Shown: positions 1-7,307, counted from the first letter of the stretch. The stretch: DNA of 7,974 nucleotides from Ignavibacteria bacterium (GCA_027347805.1 DAIEQP010000120.1:1-7974), one strand, 5' to 3'. The notes: a model not told the origin generated them from the letters alone. A program made the numbers and translations.

Positions 1-939
1 ATAAATAAACTTGCGCAGAGTACAATGAATTTTCAGCTCGTTAGCATTTCACCAAAAGCTAGCGCACTTGGTGATGCTTATTACACTCTTGGAAAAGGTG
101 CAGAAAGTATTTTTTATAATCCAGCCGGCTTAGCAGAAATGAAAAATAACTATGAAGTGGTAATGGATTATACTCAATGGATTGCCGACATAAATTATGT
201 TGGCGGTGCGTTTGCTTATAACATGGGAAATTGGGGAGTGGTTGGCTTAAGCATACTTAATGTTGATTACGGAACGATTTACGGAACGCAGTTGGATCCT
301 TCAAAATCCAGTGCGCTGGGTTATATTGAAACCGGTGAGCTTAGCAACATCGGCGCTTATTCAATTGGTTTTAGTTACGCAAAATCAATAAGCGAACAGT
401 TTTCAATTGGCGGTAACATAAGATACGTTGCACAAAATTTAGGCGATAATACTTTTATGTATACTGATGGGTCAACTAAATATCAGAAAAACAATGCAGC
501 AAAAATAGTTTTTGATGCCGGTGTAAAATACAAAACAGGTTTTCACGATTTCAGTTTTGGAATGGCAATCAGAAATTTTTCGAGCAACATAAAAAGAGAA
601 GCAATTGATGAACAGCTTCCCCTTGCTTTTACAATGGGTGCTGCAATAAATGCTTTGGGATTTGTAATGGACTCAAAAGAGCAGGCACTTTATGTGGCTG
701 TTGATTTCCTCCATCCAAATAATTATTCAGACAGAGTTAATCTCGGACTTGAATACAGATTTATGCAAATGTTTGCACTTCGCGGTGGTTATCAAACTAA
801 CAGAGATATTGCTTCATGGTCTGCAGGTTTAGGAGTAAATACAAATCTTGCCGGTTACGATGTTGAAATCAATTACTCGATTTCAAAGATGGAAGTGTTT
901 GATAATGTTAATAGAGTTTCTGTAAATCTTGCATTCTAA
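1..939 (+). CDS. PorV/PorQ-family outer-membrane beta-barrel protein, 5' partial
   Basis: The frame is open to the left edge of the window (312 residues visible), so the ATG at 25 is probably internal; the signal peptide should lie upstream. The visible start, with ISPKASALGDAYYTLG followed by SIFYNPAGLAEM, matches the N-terminal block of mature PorV/PorQ/UPF0164-type proteins, where a conserved NPAGLA follows the first strand. The rest alternates short polar and hydrophobic stretches as expected for a FadL-like barrel, with a late LRGGYQTN...SAGLGVN block. The protein ends in NRVSVNLAF, a terminal aromatic residue typical of outer-membrane barrels. In Bacteroidota, PorV itself is a type IX secretion shuttle, but many relatives have no assigned role, so secretion function is not implied. 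The next gene starts only 6 bases after the stop, which suggests co-transcription with the pectin enzymes. Family assignment is fairly sure; function is not. Confidence 0.85.
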   Translation: MNKLAQSTMNFQLVSISPKASALGDAYYTLGKGAESIFYNPAGLAEMKNNYEVVMDYTQWIADINYVGGAFAYNMGNWGVVGLSILNVDYGTIYGTQLDPSKSSALGYIETGELSNIGAYSIGFSYAKSISEQFSIGGNIRYVAQNLGDNTFMYTDGSTKYQKNNAAKIVFDAGVKYKTGFHDFSFGMAIRNFSSNIKREAIDEQLPLAFTMGAAINALGFVMDSKEQALYVAVDFLHPNNYSDRVNLGLEYRFMQMFALRGGYQTNRDIASWSAGLGVNTNLAGYDVEINYSISKMEVFDNVNRVSVNLAF

Positions 940-945
940 AAAATT

Positions 946-2172
946 ATGAGTCATAAAATGAAAAGTTATCATGTTAAAATTACAATTCATGTTTTTATCC
1001 TAACATTATTTCTAATACCGATTCTTGTATCTGGCCAGAAACAAATCGAAAAAAAATGGTCGGATAAAATTGCTGAATCATTTATTGAACGGACTCCAAA
1101 ATACATTGTGTACGATGTAAATCCCACAATGCAAAAATGGAATTATGAACAGGGATTAATGCTGAATGCTATGCGGCAGATGTTTTATTACACGAAAGAT
1201 AAAAAGTATGCTGAATATGTTAAGCAAAATTTAGACTTTAATGTTCAGTCAGATGGCAGTATAACAACTTATAAGATTGATGACTTTAATATTGACCAGG
1301 TTGCAGTCGGCAGAGGACTGCTATTTGCTTATGAATATACTAAGGATGAACGATTCAAAAAAGCTGCAGACCTACTTCGTGAACAATTAAAAAAACATCC
1401 GCGAACAAAATCCAATGGATTCTGGCATAAACAAATTTATCCATGGCAGATGTGGCTCGATGGTATTTACATGGGGGAACCTTTCTATGCTGAGTATTCA
1501 TGCACATTCAATGATTGCAAAGATTTTGATGATATTATACATCAGTTCAAATTGATATACGAAAAAACTTTGGATGCAAAGACGGGATTATTACGCCATG
1601 CTTGGGATGAAAGCAAATCTCAGAAATGGTGTGAACCGGAAACAGGTCAATCCCAATTTGTTTGGGGAAGAGCTATGGGTTGGTATATGATGGCATTGGT
1701 TGATGTGCTCGATTATTTGCCGAAAAATAATCCAGACAGAAAATGGTTTATACAAACACTGAATACTTTGACTGATGTTTTATTGAAATTCCGCGATACC
1801 AAATCAAAAGTATGGTACCAGATTATTGATTTACCTGACCGCAAACCAAATTATCTTGAAGCATCCGCTTCTACAATGTTTGTTTATGCAATAACAAAAG
1901 GTGTTAATAAAGGTTATCTCTCAAAAAAATATTTAAAGAGTGCAAAGGAATCTTGGGACGGAATTGTTAAAGAGTTTGTTGTTGTAGACGATAAAGGGCT
2001 GATTAATCTTGAAAAAACCTGCCAGGGTGCCGGTTTAGGCGGCAAACCTTACCGTGATGGAAGTTTTGATTATTATATGAGTGAAAAAATTCGCACAAAT
2101 GATTTTAAAGGATACGGTCCTTTCTTGCTTGCAGCTGTAGAATTGGAGAAAGCAAAAGTAAAATTGAAATAA
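946..2172 (+). CDS. GH105/GH88-type unsaturated rhamnogalacturonyl hydrolase
   Basis: Predicted to remove the 4,5-unsaturated galacturonic acid from the non-reducing end of oligosaccharides made by pectin lyases, releasing the precursor of 5-keto-4-deoxyuronate. The 408 residues are a normal length for this (alpha/alpha)6-barrel family. A hydrophobic stretch at residues 12-28 followed by SGQ looks like a Sec signal peptide, so the enzyme should be periplasmic or exported. Family blocks are visible: WNYEQGLMLNAM (65-76), YPWQMWLDGIYMGEPF (165-180), whose D172 corresponds to the catalytic Asp of characterised YteR-type enzymes, WGRAMGWYMMALVDVL (240-255), YLEASASTMFVYA (303-315) and DGSFDYYMSE (371-380). 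The start could be ATG 946 or the in-frame ATG 958; neither has a clear ribosome site, and 958 gives a more typical signal peptide. It sits between the PorV-like gene and the pectate lyase. GH88 versus GH105 is judged from overall motif pattern; GH105 is preferred. Confidence 0.93.
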   Translation: MSHKMKSYHVKITIHVFILTLFLIPILVSGQKQIEKKWSDKIAESFIERTPKYIVYDVNPTMQKWNYEQGLMLNAMRQMFYYTKDKKYAEYVKQNLDFNVQSDGSITTYKIDDFNIDQVAVGRGLLFAYEYTKDERFKKAADLLREQLKKHPRTKSNGFWHKQIYPWQMWLDGIYMGEPFYAEYSCTFNDCKDFDDIIHQFKLIYEKTLDAKTGLLRHAWDESKSQKWCEPETGQSQFVWGRAMGWYMMALVDVLDYLPKNNPDRKWFIQTLNTLTDVLLKFRDTKSKVWYQIIDLPDRKPNYLEASASTMFVYAITKGVNKGYLSKKYLKSAKESWDGIVKEFVVVDDKGLINLEKTCQGAGLGGKPYRDGSFDYYMSEKIRTNDFKGYGPFLLAAVELEKAKVKLK

Positions 2173-2189
2173 AATTCTAATTCATTTTC

Positions 2190-2193
2190 AGGA
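2190..2193 (+). promoter_or_regulatory. Weak ribosome binding site deciding a GTG start
   Basis: AGGA lies 8 bases before GTG 2202. There is no ATG in this frame between the in-frame stop at 2178-2180 and the hydrophobic signal sequence, so the GTG start is the best choice for the pectate lyase; an ATT at 2184 is the only other conceivable start. Confidence 0.45.
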
Positions 2194-2201
2194 AAAATTT
2201 T

Positions 2202-3833
2202 GTGAAAGAAATACTTCAGTCATCAAGGATCGGGATAGTTATTATCCTGATCCTTTGTTGTAACCTTCAAGTTGTTCACTCCCAATCAATAAACCGAAAA
2301 GATATTTTACAGACAATTTATAAAGCCACAAAATTTATGGATGAAAAAGTATCTGTAAACGGAGGTTATGTTTGGTACTATAAACAGGATTTATCAAGAC
2401 GCTGGGGCGAAATGGAAGCTTTCCCTTCAATGGCATGGATTCAGGGCCCGGGAATAGTTTCAATGGGGAATTTATTTCTTGAAATTTATCGTGTTACAAA
2501 AGATGAATATTACTATAAACTTGCCTGCAAAAGTATCGATGCGTTAATCAAAGGCCAGATGAAATGCGGCGGCTGGAATTATATGATAGATTTTGCAGGA
2601 GAGCAGTCTTTAAAAAAATGGTATGAGACAATTGGTAAAAATGGATGGCGGCTGGAAGAATTTAGAGAATATCTCGGCAATTCTACTTTTGATGATGATG
2701 CAACAGAAGGTGCCGCTTCATTATTGTTAAAAATGTATCTCACAAAAAATGAAAAAAAATATAAAGCTTCACTTGATATGGCAATTAAATTTATTCTATC
2801 AAGCCAGTATAAAGCCGGTGGCTGGCCTCAAAGATTTCCTAAAGCAAACATCAAATATGAAAATTCTCCATTTGCATATTCTAACGATTATACATTCAAT
2901 GATGGAGTTACTTTCAATAATCTAAAGTTCCTATTAAAATGTTTATATGTTTTTAATGATAAAAAATATCTGGGACCAATTAAGAAAGCAATGGACTTCT
3001 TTCTGCTGACACAATACAAAAATCCACAAGCAGGCTGGAGCCAGCAATATACTATCGATCTTAAACCTGACGGCGCCAGAACTTACGAGACAAAATCGCT
3101 TGATCCTACTTACACTGCTACCAATCTTGAACTGCTGATGAAGTACTATGAAATGACTGGAGAAAAAAAATATATTTCAAGAATCCAGGAGGGGATCGAT
3201 TGGATAAAATCAGTTGTGCTCTCTAAAATGGATGATGGAAGTGTAACTGTTCCCAAATTTGTTGAATACGAAACTAACCGCGCTCTTTATCTGCACAGGA
3301 CCGGAGAGAATAGATTATTTGGCAAGTATTATTTTGATTATGATTCCAGGAATACTGTTGTTCATTATAACAGCACCAGGAAATTGTTTTTAACATCCTT
3401 AGAAAAAGAATACAATTCAATAAAACAAAAAAATATTACCAAACCGGTAAAATCATTTTTTAATATGGATTCGGTTGCGTCAACACAAAATAAACTTCAG
3501 AAACTCCAATTAATTGATGAATATTTTTTATCTAAATCTGAAAGGGATTACAGAATTAGATTTGATGATGAAAAGTTCATTAAAAAAATTATTTCTGATC
3601 TGGATACCGAAGGCAGATGGCTGACAAGATTTGCTTTTATTTCAAATCCGTATATCGGTGAACCCGCTTCAGGAGATTCAACTACAACTAAATATGCTGC
3701 TACCCGGGTCGGAAATGAATATGATACATCACCTTTCGAAAATACAACTGAAGAAAAATATATTTCTACCGGAGAGTTTATAAGAAACATTTCAATGCTT
3801 TTAAGATTTTTAGAGAAAAAAGAAGGAATGTAA
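2202..3833 (+). CDS. PL10-like pectate lyase
   Basis: Likely cleaves de-esterified homogalacturonan by calcium-dependent beta-elimination, giving unsaturated oligogalacturonides that suit the neighbouring GH105. It begins with GTG; residues 10-21 are strongly hydrophobic and VHSQS (25-29) fits a Sec cleavage site. The (alpha/alpha) toroid is seen as an internal repeat: CGGWNY (122-127) then STFDDDAT (161-168); AGGWPQRFP (205-213) then TFNDGVTFNNL (231-241); AGWSQQY (277-283) then LDPTYTATNLELL (300-312). The GGWPQ and TFNDG blocks are characteristic of the Pec_lyase/PL10 family, whose Asp-rich motifs bind calcium and substrate. I did not assign the catalytic arginine. Residues about 380-543 extend past the recognisable core and end in EFIRNISMLLRFL, which could be a further, degenerate toroid repeat (GRW at 471-473). 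No type IX C-terminal sorting domain is seen. The alternative is another toroid-fold pectin lyase family. Confidence 0.8.
   Translation: MKEILQSSRIGIVIILILCCNLQVVHSQSINRKDILQTIYKATKFMDEKVSVNGGYVWYYKQDLSRRWGEMEAFPSMAWIQGPGIVSMGNLFLEIYRVTKDEYYYKLACKSIDALIKGQMKCGGWNYMIDFAGEQSLKKWYETIGKNGWRLEEFREYLGNSTFDDDATEGAASLLLKMYLTKNEKKYKASLDMAIKFILSSQYKAGGWPQRFPKANIKYENSPFAYSNDYTFNDGVTFNNLKFLLKCLYVFNDKKYLGPIKKAMDFFLLTQYKNPQAGWSQQYTIDLKPDGARTYETKSLDPTYTATNLELLMKYYEMTGEKKYISRIQEGIDWIKSVVLSKMDDGSVTVPKFVEYETNRALYLHRTGENRLFGKYYFDYDSRNTVVHYNSTRKLFLTSLEKEYNSIKQKNITKPVKSFFNMDSVASTQNKLQKLQLIDEYFLSKSERDYRIRFDDEKFIKKIISDLDTEGRWLTRFAFISNPYIGEPASGDSTTTKYAATRVGNEYDTSPFENTTEEKYISTGEFIRNISMLLRFLEKKEGM
3821..3827 (+). promoter_or_regulatory. 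Shine-Dalgarno site for CE12 gene inside the lyase 3' end
   Basis: AGAAGGA lies 7 bases before ATG 3835 and falls inside the last codons of the upstream pectate lyase gene. With only one base between its stop and the next start, translation of the two genes is probably coupled. It is the clearest ribosome site in the enzyme operon. Confidence 0.65.
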
Positions 3834-3834
3834 A

Positions 3835-5346
3835 ATGAAAAAACAATTAATAATTGTAATAAGTATGATTTTGGTTGCAGTCTTTTTAGCTGCTTTCATG
3901 CCTAGTGATGAAAAGCCTGTTATTTATTTAATTGGTGATTCAACCTGTGCTGATAAACCCCTTGATGATAATCCTGAACGAGGATGGGGACAATTATTCC
4001 CGAACTTTTTCCAGCAAGGTATAACAATTGAAAACCATGCAAAAAATGGCAGAAGCACAAAGAGTTTTAGAAATGAAGGATTGTGGAATAAAGTGTTTGA
4101 AAAATTAAAACCTGGCGACTATGTCTTCATTCAATTTGGTCATAACGATTCAAAGATTAACGATACAACTCGATATGCAGAACCACATACCGCATATAAA
4201 CAAAACTTGATTCGGTATGTTGAAGAATCGAGATCGAAGGGTGCAATTCCTGTCCTTCTAACACCAGTGAACAGAAGAAAATTTGATGAGCAGGGAAAGT
4301 TTGTCGATCAGCATGGCGATTATCCTGTTGTTGTTAGAGAAGTTGCAAAAGAATTAAATGTTGCACTTATTGATGTTCATAAAAAAAGTCTCGATTATTT
4401 TTCAAAACTCGGTGAGGAAGCAACTAAAAATCTTTTCATAATGAGTGTCCCGAAAAATGTCTTTAAATCATTACCTAATGGAAGAGATGATAACACACAT
4501 TTCACACGCACCGGAGCAATTGAAGTTGCTAAAATGGTAGTTGAAGGAATAAAAGAAATTAATTTACCTGTCGAAAAATATTTGTTGAATGAAGTGAAAA
4601 TTTCTAGTGAAGCTGAAGGGAAAGTTGTAGCGCTTGATTATTATTTCAATCATGAATTTAAAAAAGATAAGGATGGAAAAGATGTTCCGTTTCATTATAT
4701 CTGGGAAGACAAAGAGTTTTCCGGTTACTATGAGATTGGCAATATGATTGAAAATCTGGGTGCTGGTATATATGAAATTCCCAAAGCTCCCAAATATGAT
4801 GAATTGAAAAAAGTAAGTGTCTATATTATTGTTGATCCGGACACACCAAAAGAAACTGCTAATCCAAATTATATGACAGATTCGTCCGCTGCTGAAATTG
4901 CAAAATGGGTAGAGGATGGAGGTGTTCTTGTTCTGCTTGCAAACGATACCGGAAACTGTGAACTGGAAAATTTCAATAAGCTGTCTGATAAATTTGGCAT
5001 TCATTTCAACGAAGACAGCAGAAATAAAGTTACAGGTACAAATTTTTCAATGGGCAAGTTTGATAAATTTCCTGATCATCCTTTATTCAAAGGAGTTGGA
5101 GCTATTTATTTGAAAGAAATTTCTACACTCAAACTTAGTTCTCCTGCCGAACCATTATTTACTGATGGCGCAGATGTTTTAATGGCTACAGCTAAATTTG
5201 GTAAAGGCTTTGTTTTTGCACTTGGCGATCCATGGATTTACAATGAATATTATGATAACAGAAAACTGCCTGCAGAATTTGAGAATTATAAAGCAGCAAA
5301 AAATCTTTTCTCATGGCTCCTTTCGAAAGCAAAAAAAGTTAGATAA
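3835..5346 (+). CDS. CE12 rhamnogalacturonan acetylesterase (SGNH) with extra C-terminal domain
   Basis: Removes acetyl esters from rhamnogalacturonan or other pectin, opening the backbone to the lyase and GH28. All four SGNH blocks are visible: IGDSTC with the nucleophile S36, NGRST with the oxyanion Gly G72, FGHND with N104, and DDNTHF with D219 and H222 completing the triad. GDSTxA-D and NxGRSTKSF spacing match CE12 (RhgT/YesT-like, usually about 230-260 residues). A hydrophobic N-terminus (residues 4-21) indicates export or membrane anchoring, without a lipobox. Residues about 262-500 form a second domain with an alternating beta/alpha pattern: VYIIVDPDTPKE (329-340), IAKWVEDGGVLVLLAN (355-370), FPDHPLF (412-418) and GKGFVFALGDPW (456-467). 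This resembles DUF4350/glutamine-amidotransferase-like folds that I recall attached to GH105 enzymes in Bacteroidetes; no catalytic Cys-His-Glu triad is evident. The esterase call is firm, the second domain's role unknown. Confidence 0.92.
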   Translation: MKKQLIIVISMILVAVFLAAFMPSDEKPVIYLIGDSTCADKPLDDNPERGWGQLFPNFFQQGITIENHAKNGRSTKSFRNEGLWNKVFEKLKPGDYVFIQFGHNDSKINDTTRYAEPHTAYKQNLIRYVEESRSKGAIPVLLTPVNRRKFDEQGKFVDQHGDYPVVVREVAKELNVALIDVHKKSLDYFSKLGEEATKNLFIMSVPKNVFKSLPNGRDDNTHFTRTGAIEVAKMVVEGIKEINLPVEKYLLNEVKISSEAEGKVVALDYYFNHEFKKDKDGKDVPFHYIWEDKEFSGYYEIGNMIENLGAGIYEIPKAPKYDELKKVSVYIIVDPDTPKETANPNYMTDSSAAEIAKWVEDGGVLVLLANDTGNCELENFNKLSDKFGIHFNEDSRNKVTGTNFSMGKFDKFPDHPLFKGVGAIYLKEISTLKLSSPAEPLFTDGADVLMATAKFGKGFVFALGDPWIYNEYYDNRKLPAEFENYKAAKNLFSWLLSKAKKVR

Positions 5347-5365
5347 TTAATTGTGAGAAAATAAA

Positions 5366-7051
5366 ATGAAAAAAGTGTTCACAAAAATTTTATTGTTAAG
5401 CTTACTTACATTTACTGTAAATGCTCAGAATAATGATAATAAATATGATTTTGCCAGACTCTTCAAAAATTTACCTTTTAAGATGCCTGTATTAACTGTA
5501 CCTAAGTTTCAAAATAAATCCTTCAGCATAAAAGATTTTGGTGCGTCAGGTGATGGACAAAAAGATAATACTAAATCGTTTGCTGATGCGATTGATGCTT
5601 GCTCAAAAGCAGGCGGAGGAAAAGTTATTGTCCCTGCAGGAATTTGGCTTACTGGCCCGATTAAATTTAAAGACAATGTTAATCTGCATCTTGAAATCGG
5701 TGCTTTGATTCAATTCACTAAAAATTTTAATGACTATTCTTTGATTGAAAGCAACTGGGAAGGTGTGAACCAGTACAGATGTACATCACCAATTTCTGGA
5801 CGCAATCTTAAAAATATTGCTATCACTGGTTTTGGTATTGTTGATGGCGCTGGTGAAGCATGGAGGCCGGTTAAAAAAGAAAAAATGACAGCGAATCAGT
5901 GGAAAGATCTTTTGAATTCCGGCGGTGTTGTTGACTCGAAAGGAACTACATGGTGGCCTTCAAAAGAAGCTATGGAAGCTGGCGGATTTATTGCTGATTT
6001 AAAAAAGCAAAACCGTTCTATAACAAAAGAGGAAGCAGAGAAGTATAAAGTTTTTTACCGTCCTGTAATGGTAAGTTTTATTGAGTGCAAAAACGTTTGG
6101 CTTGATGGTGTAACATTTCAGAATTCACCTGCATGGAATTTACACCCGCTGCTAAGTGAAAATGTAATTGTATCTAACCTGAATGTTCGCAATCCATGGT
6201 ATTCACAAAATGGAGATGGAATTGATTTAGAGTCATGTAAAAATTCTCTAATATATAATTGCAAGTTTGATGTGGGTGATGATGCTATCTGCATGAAATC
6301 AGGTAAAGATGAAGAAGGAAGAAAAAGAGGAAGGCCTACAGAAAATTTAGTTGTGCAGGATTGTATAGTTTACCATGGTCATGGCGGATTTACAATTGGA
6401 AGTGAAATGTCTGGAGGAGTGAAAAATATTAAAGTTGATAATTGTAATTTCATTGGTACTGATATCGGATTAAGATTTAAAAGTCAAAGAGGAAGAGGCG
6501 GTGTTGTAGAAAATATTTGGGTAAGCAATATTTTTATGAAAGATATTCCTACTGATGCTCTCAGTTTTAATATGTATTATATGGCCGTTGATCCAGCTGC
6601 TGAAAAAGGACATTCGGAATTATCTGCAGCCAGCAAAGAAATCCCGGTTACAGATGGTACTCCCCAATTTAAAAACATCTACTTGAAAAATATTTTTTGT
6701 AATGGTGCAAGAGACGCAATTGTAATTCAAGGATTACCTGAAATGAGTATTAAAGGAATTGAAATTGACAATTGTGTTATGAAAGCAGATAGGGGGATCT
6801 CAATATTTGATGCCGATGGTATAAAAATCAAGAATACATCGATTTCATCACAAAATATTTTTGTATCTGTTAATCAAAGCAGAAATATTTATTTGGAAAA
6901 TTTAAATCCTGAAGGAAATTATAATACGTTACTAAATGTCAGCGGAGAAAAATGTGCTGGAATATTTTTAGAAGGAAAAAATTCAAAGGAGATTGCAAAA
7001 AAATCATTATTTGAAAAAGGTTCAAAGATTGATATTCTTACTGTAAAGTGA
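5366..7051 (+). CDS. GH28 polygalacturonase-family glycoside hydrolase
   Basis: Hydrolyses alpha-1,4-galacturonosyl or related linkages in pectin; exo- versus endo-action and galacturonan versus rhamnogalacturonan preference cannot be settled here. It opens with a classic Sec signal peptide (residues 1-20, cleavage after VNA). The parallel beta-helix starts with FSIKDFGASGDGQKDNT (53-69), the usual pectinase N-terminal block. GH28 catalytic motifs are all present in order: NGDGID (282-287, D284), GDDAI (304-308, D305 and D306), GHGGFTIGSE (338-347, H339) and LRFKS (369-373). The canonical NTD is NGD here and RIK is RFK, variants I associate with Bacteroidetes GH28 proteins. An insert at about 163-230, rich in Trp and charged residues (WRPVKKEK, TTWWPSK), is also typical of those. 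The gene is the last of the enzyme operon, 19 bases after the esterase, and is followed by a probable terminator. No C-terminal sorting domain is present. Confidence 0.95.
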   Translation: MKKVFTKILLLSLLTFTVNAQNNDNKYDFARLFKNLPFKMPVLTVPKFQNKSFSIKDFGASGDGQKDNTKSFADAIDACSKAGGGKVIVPAGIWLTGPIKFKDNVNLHLEIGALIQFTKNFNDYSLIESNWEGVNQYRCTSPISGRNLKNIAITGFGIVDGAGEAWRPVKKEKMTANQWKDLLNSGGVVDSKGTTWWPSKEAMEAGGFIADLKKQNRSITKEEAEKYKVFYRPVMVSFIECKNVWLDGVTFQNSPAWNLHPLLSENVIVSNLNVRNPWYSQNGDGIDLESCKNSLIYNCKFDVGDDAICMKSGKDEEGRKRGRPTENLVVQDCIVYHGHGGFTIGSEMSGGVKNIKVDNCNFIGTDIGLRFKSQRGRGGVVENIWVSNIFMKDIPTDALSFNMYYMAVDPAAEKGHSELSAASKEIPVTDGTPQFKNIYLKNIFCNGARDAIVIQGLPEMSIKGIEIDNCVMKADRGISIFDADGIKIKNTSISSQNIFVSVNQSRNIYLENLNPEGNYNTLLNVSGEKCAGIFLEGKNSKEIAKKSLFEKGSKIDILTVK

Positions 7052-7078
7052 AATTTTGAGTAAATTCTTAACATTTTA

Positions 7079-7144
7079 GCCCAAATTTGACCGGTTAAAA
7101 AGGAAAAAAACCTTGACAATGTGTAAAAATTTGGGCAATTTTTT
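7079..7144 (+). terminator. Inverted repeat followed by T-run, probable operon terminator
   Basis: GCCCAAATTT (7079-7088) and AAATTTGGGC (7127-7136) are perfect 10-base inverted copies separated by 38 bases, and the right arm is followed by AATTTTTT. Inside the loop a small AAGG-A7-CCTT hairpin (7100-7114) could bring the arms together. Position 28 bases after the GH28 stop fits a rho-independent terminator, though the loop is longer than usual and the stem is only 4 GC pairs deep. The alternative is a pair of operator half-sites. Confidence 0.45.
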
Positions 7145-7148
7145 AATT

Positions 7149-7172
7149 GATAAAGTAAGCGATAAAGTAAAC
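7149..7172 (+). repeat. Tandem 12-bp direct repeat upstream of the receptor gene
   Basis: GATAAAGTAAGC (7149-7160) is followed immediately by GATAAAGTAAAC (7161-7172), one mismatch in twelve. The period is close to one helical turn and the repeat ends 22 bases before a TATAAT box, a position where an activator could bind. The regulator is not in the window. Confidence 0.5.
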
Positions 7173-7194
7173 AGTAATTATACCCATCCGAAAT

Positions 7195-7200
7195 TATAAT
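7195..7200 (+). promoter_or_regulatory. Possible -10 box for the TonB-dependent receptor gene
   Basis: A perfect TATAAT lies about 120 bases before the receptor start, giving a transcript leader of about 110 bases. No convincing -35 element is seen 16-18 bases upstream; the tandem repeat there suggests activator dependence. In an AT-rich region a chance match is possible, and Bacteroidota may use a different promoter consensus. Confidence 0.35.
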
Positions 7201-7224
7201 TTTCAAAAATATTTTTTAAAATCT

Positions 7225-7249
7225 AAAGAGGATAGTTATGGCCTAATAA
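7225..7249 (+). other. Two-codon leader open frame with good ribosome site
   Basis: AAAGAGG (7225-7231) sits 6 bases before ATG 7238, which is followed by GCC and two stop codons (TAA TAA, 7244-7249). The ribosome site is better than those of most genes here, yet the frame encodes only Met-Ala. It may be a ribosome-loading or attenuation element in the receptor leader, or simply the remnant of a lost gene start. Confidence 0.3.
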
Positions 7250-7262
7250 GTATTTCTCCAAA

Positions 7263-7283
7263 AGGATCTTAGAGGAGGATCCT
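7263..7283 (+). promoter_or_regulatory. Small leader hairpin with AGGAGG at its loop edge
   Basis: AGGATC (7263-7268) pairs perfectly with GATCCT (7278-7283) around a 9-base loop. AGGAGG (7273-7278), an ideal anti-16S match, occupies the loop and the first base of the right arm, but no ATG start lies at a usable distance after it. It could be a ribosome standby site or a protein-binding hairpin controlling the receptor; no known riboswitch was recognised. Confidence 0.3.
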
Positions 7284-7307
7284 GAAAACAATCACAATTA
7301 TTAAACA

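Noticed and set aside
268..288. TACGGAACG repeated twice in the PorV-like gene
   Set aside because: It encodes a local GT-I-YGT sequence within a continuous reading frame and is a chance or coding repeat.
2247..2261. Lipoprotein signal (LILCC) in the pectate lyase
   Set aside because: The residue before each Cys is Leu or Cys, not Gly, Ala or Ser, so the lipobox is not satisfied; VHSQ is a better Sec cleavage site.
3548..5004. Open frames of 80 and 146 codons on the - strand (3548-3790 and 4564-5004)
   Set aside because: They lie wholly inside well-supported + strand enzymes with conserved motifs, have no recognisable protein features, and reflect AT-rich codon shadowing.
7113..7118. TTGACA as a -35 box
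   Set aside because: No acceptable -10 box lies 16-18 bases downstream (CAATTT is poor) and the site falls in the loop of the probable terminator.
6919..7206. 95-codon open frame on the - strand crossing the GH28 end and the intergenic region
   Set aside because: Half overlaps the GH28 gene antisense and the rest spans the inverted repeat and direct repeats; the product is Phe/Ile/Tyr-rich with no family resemblance.
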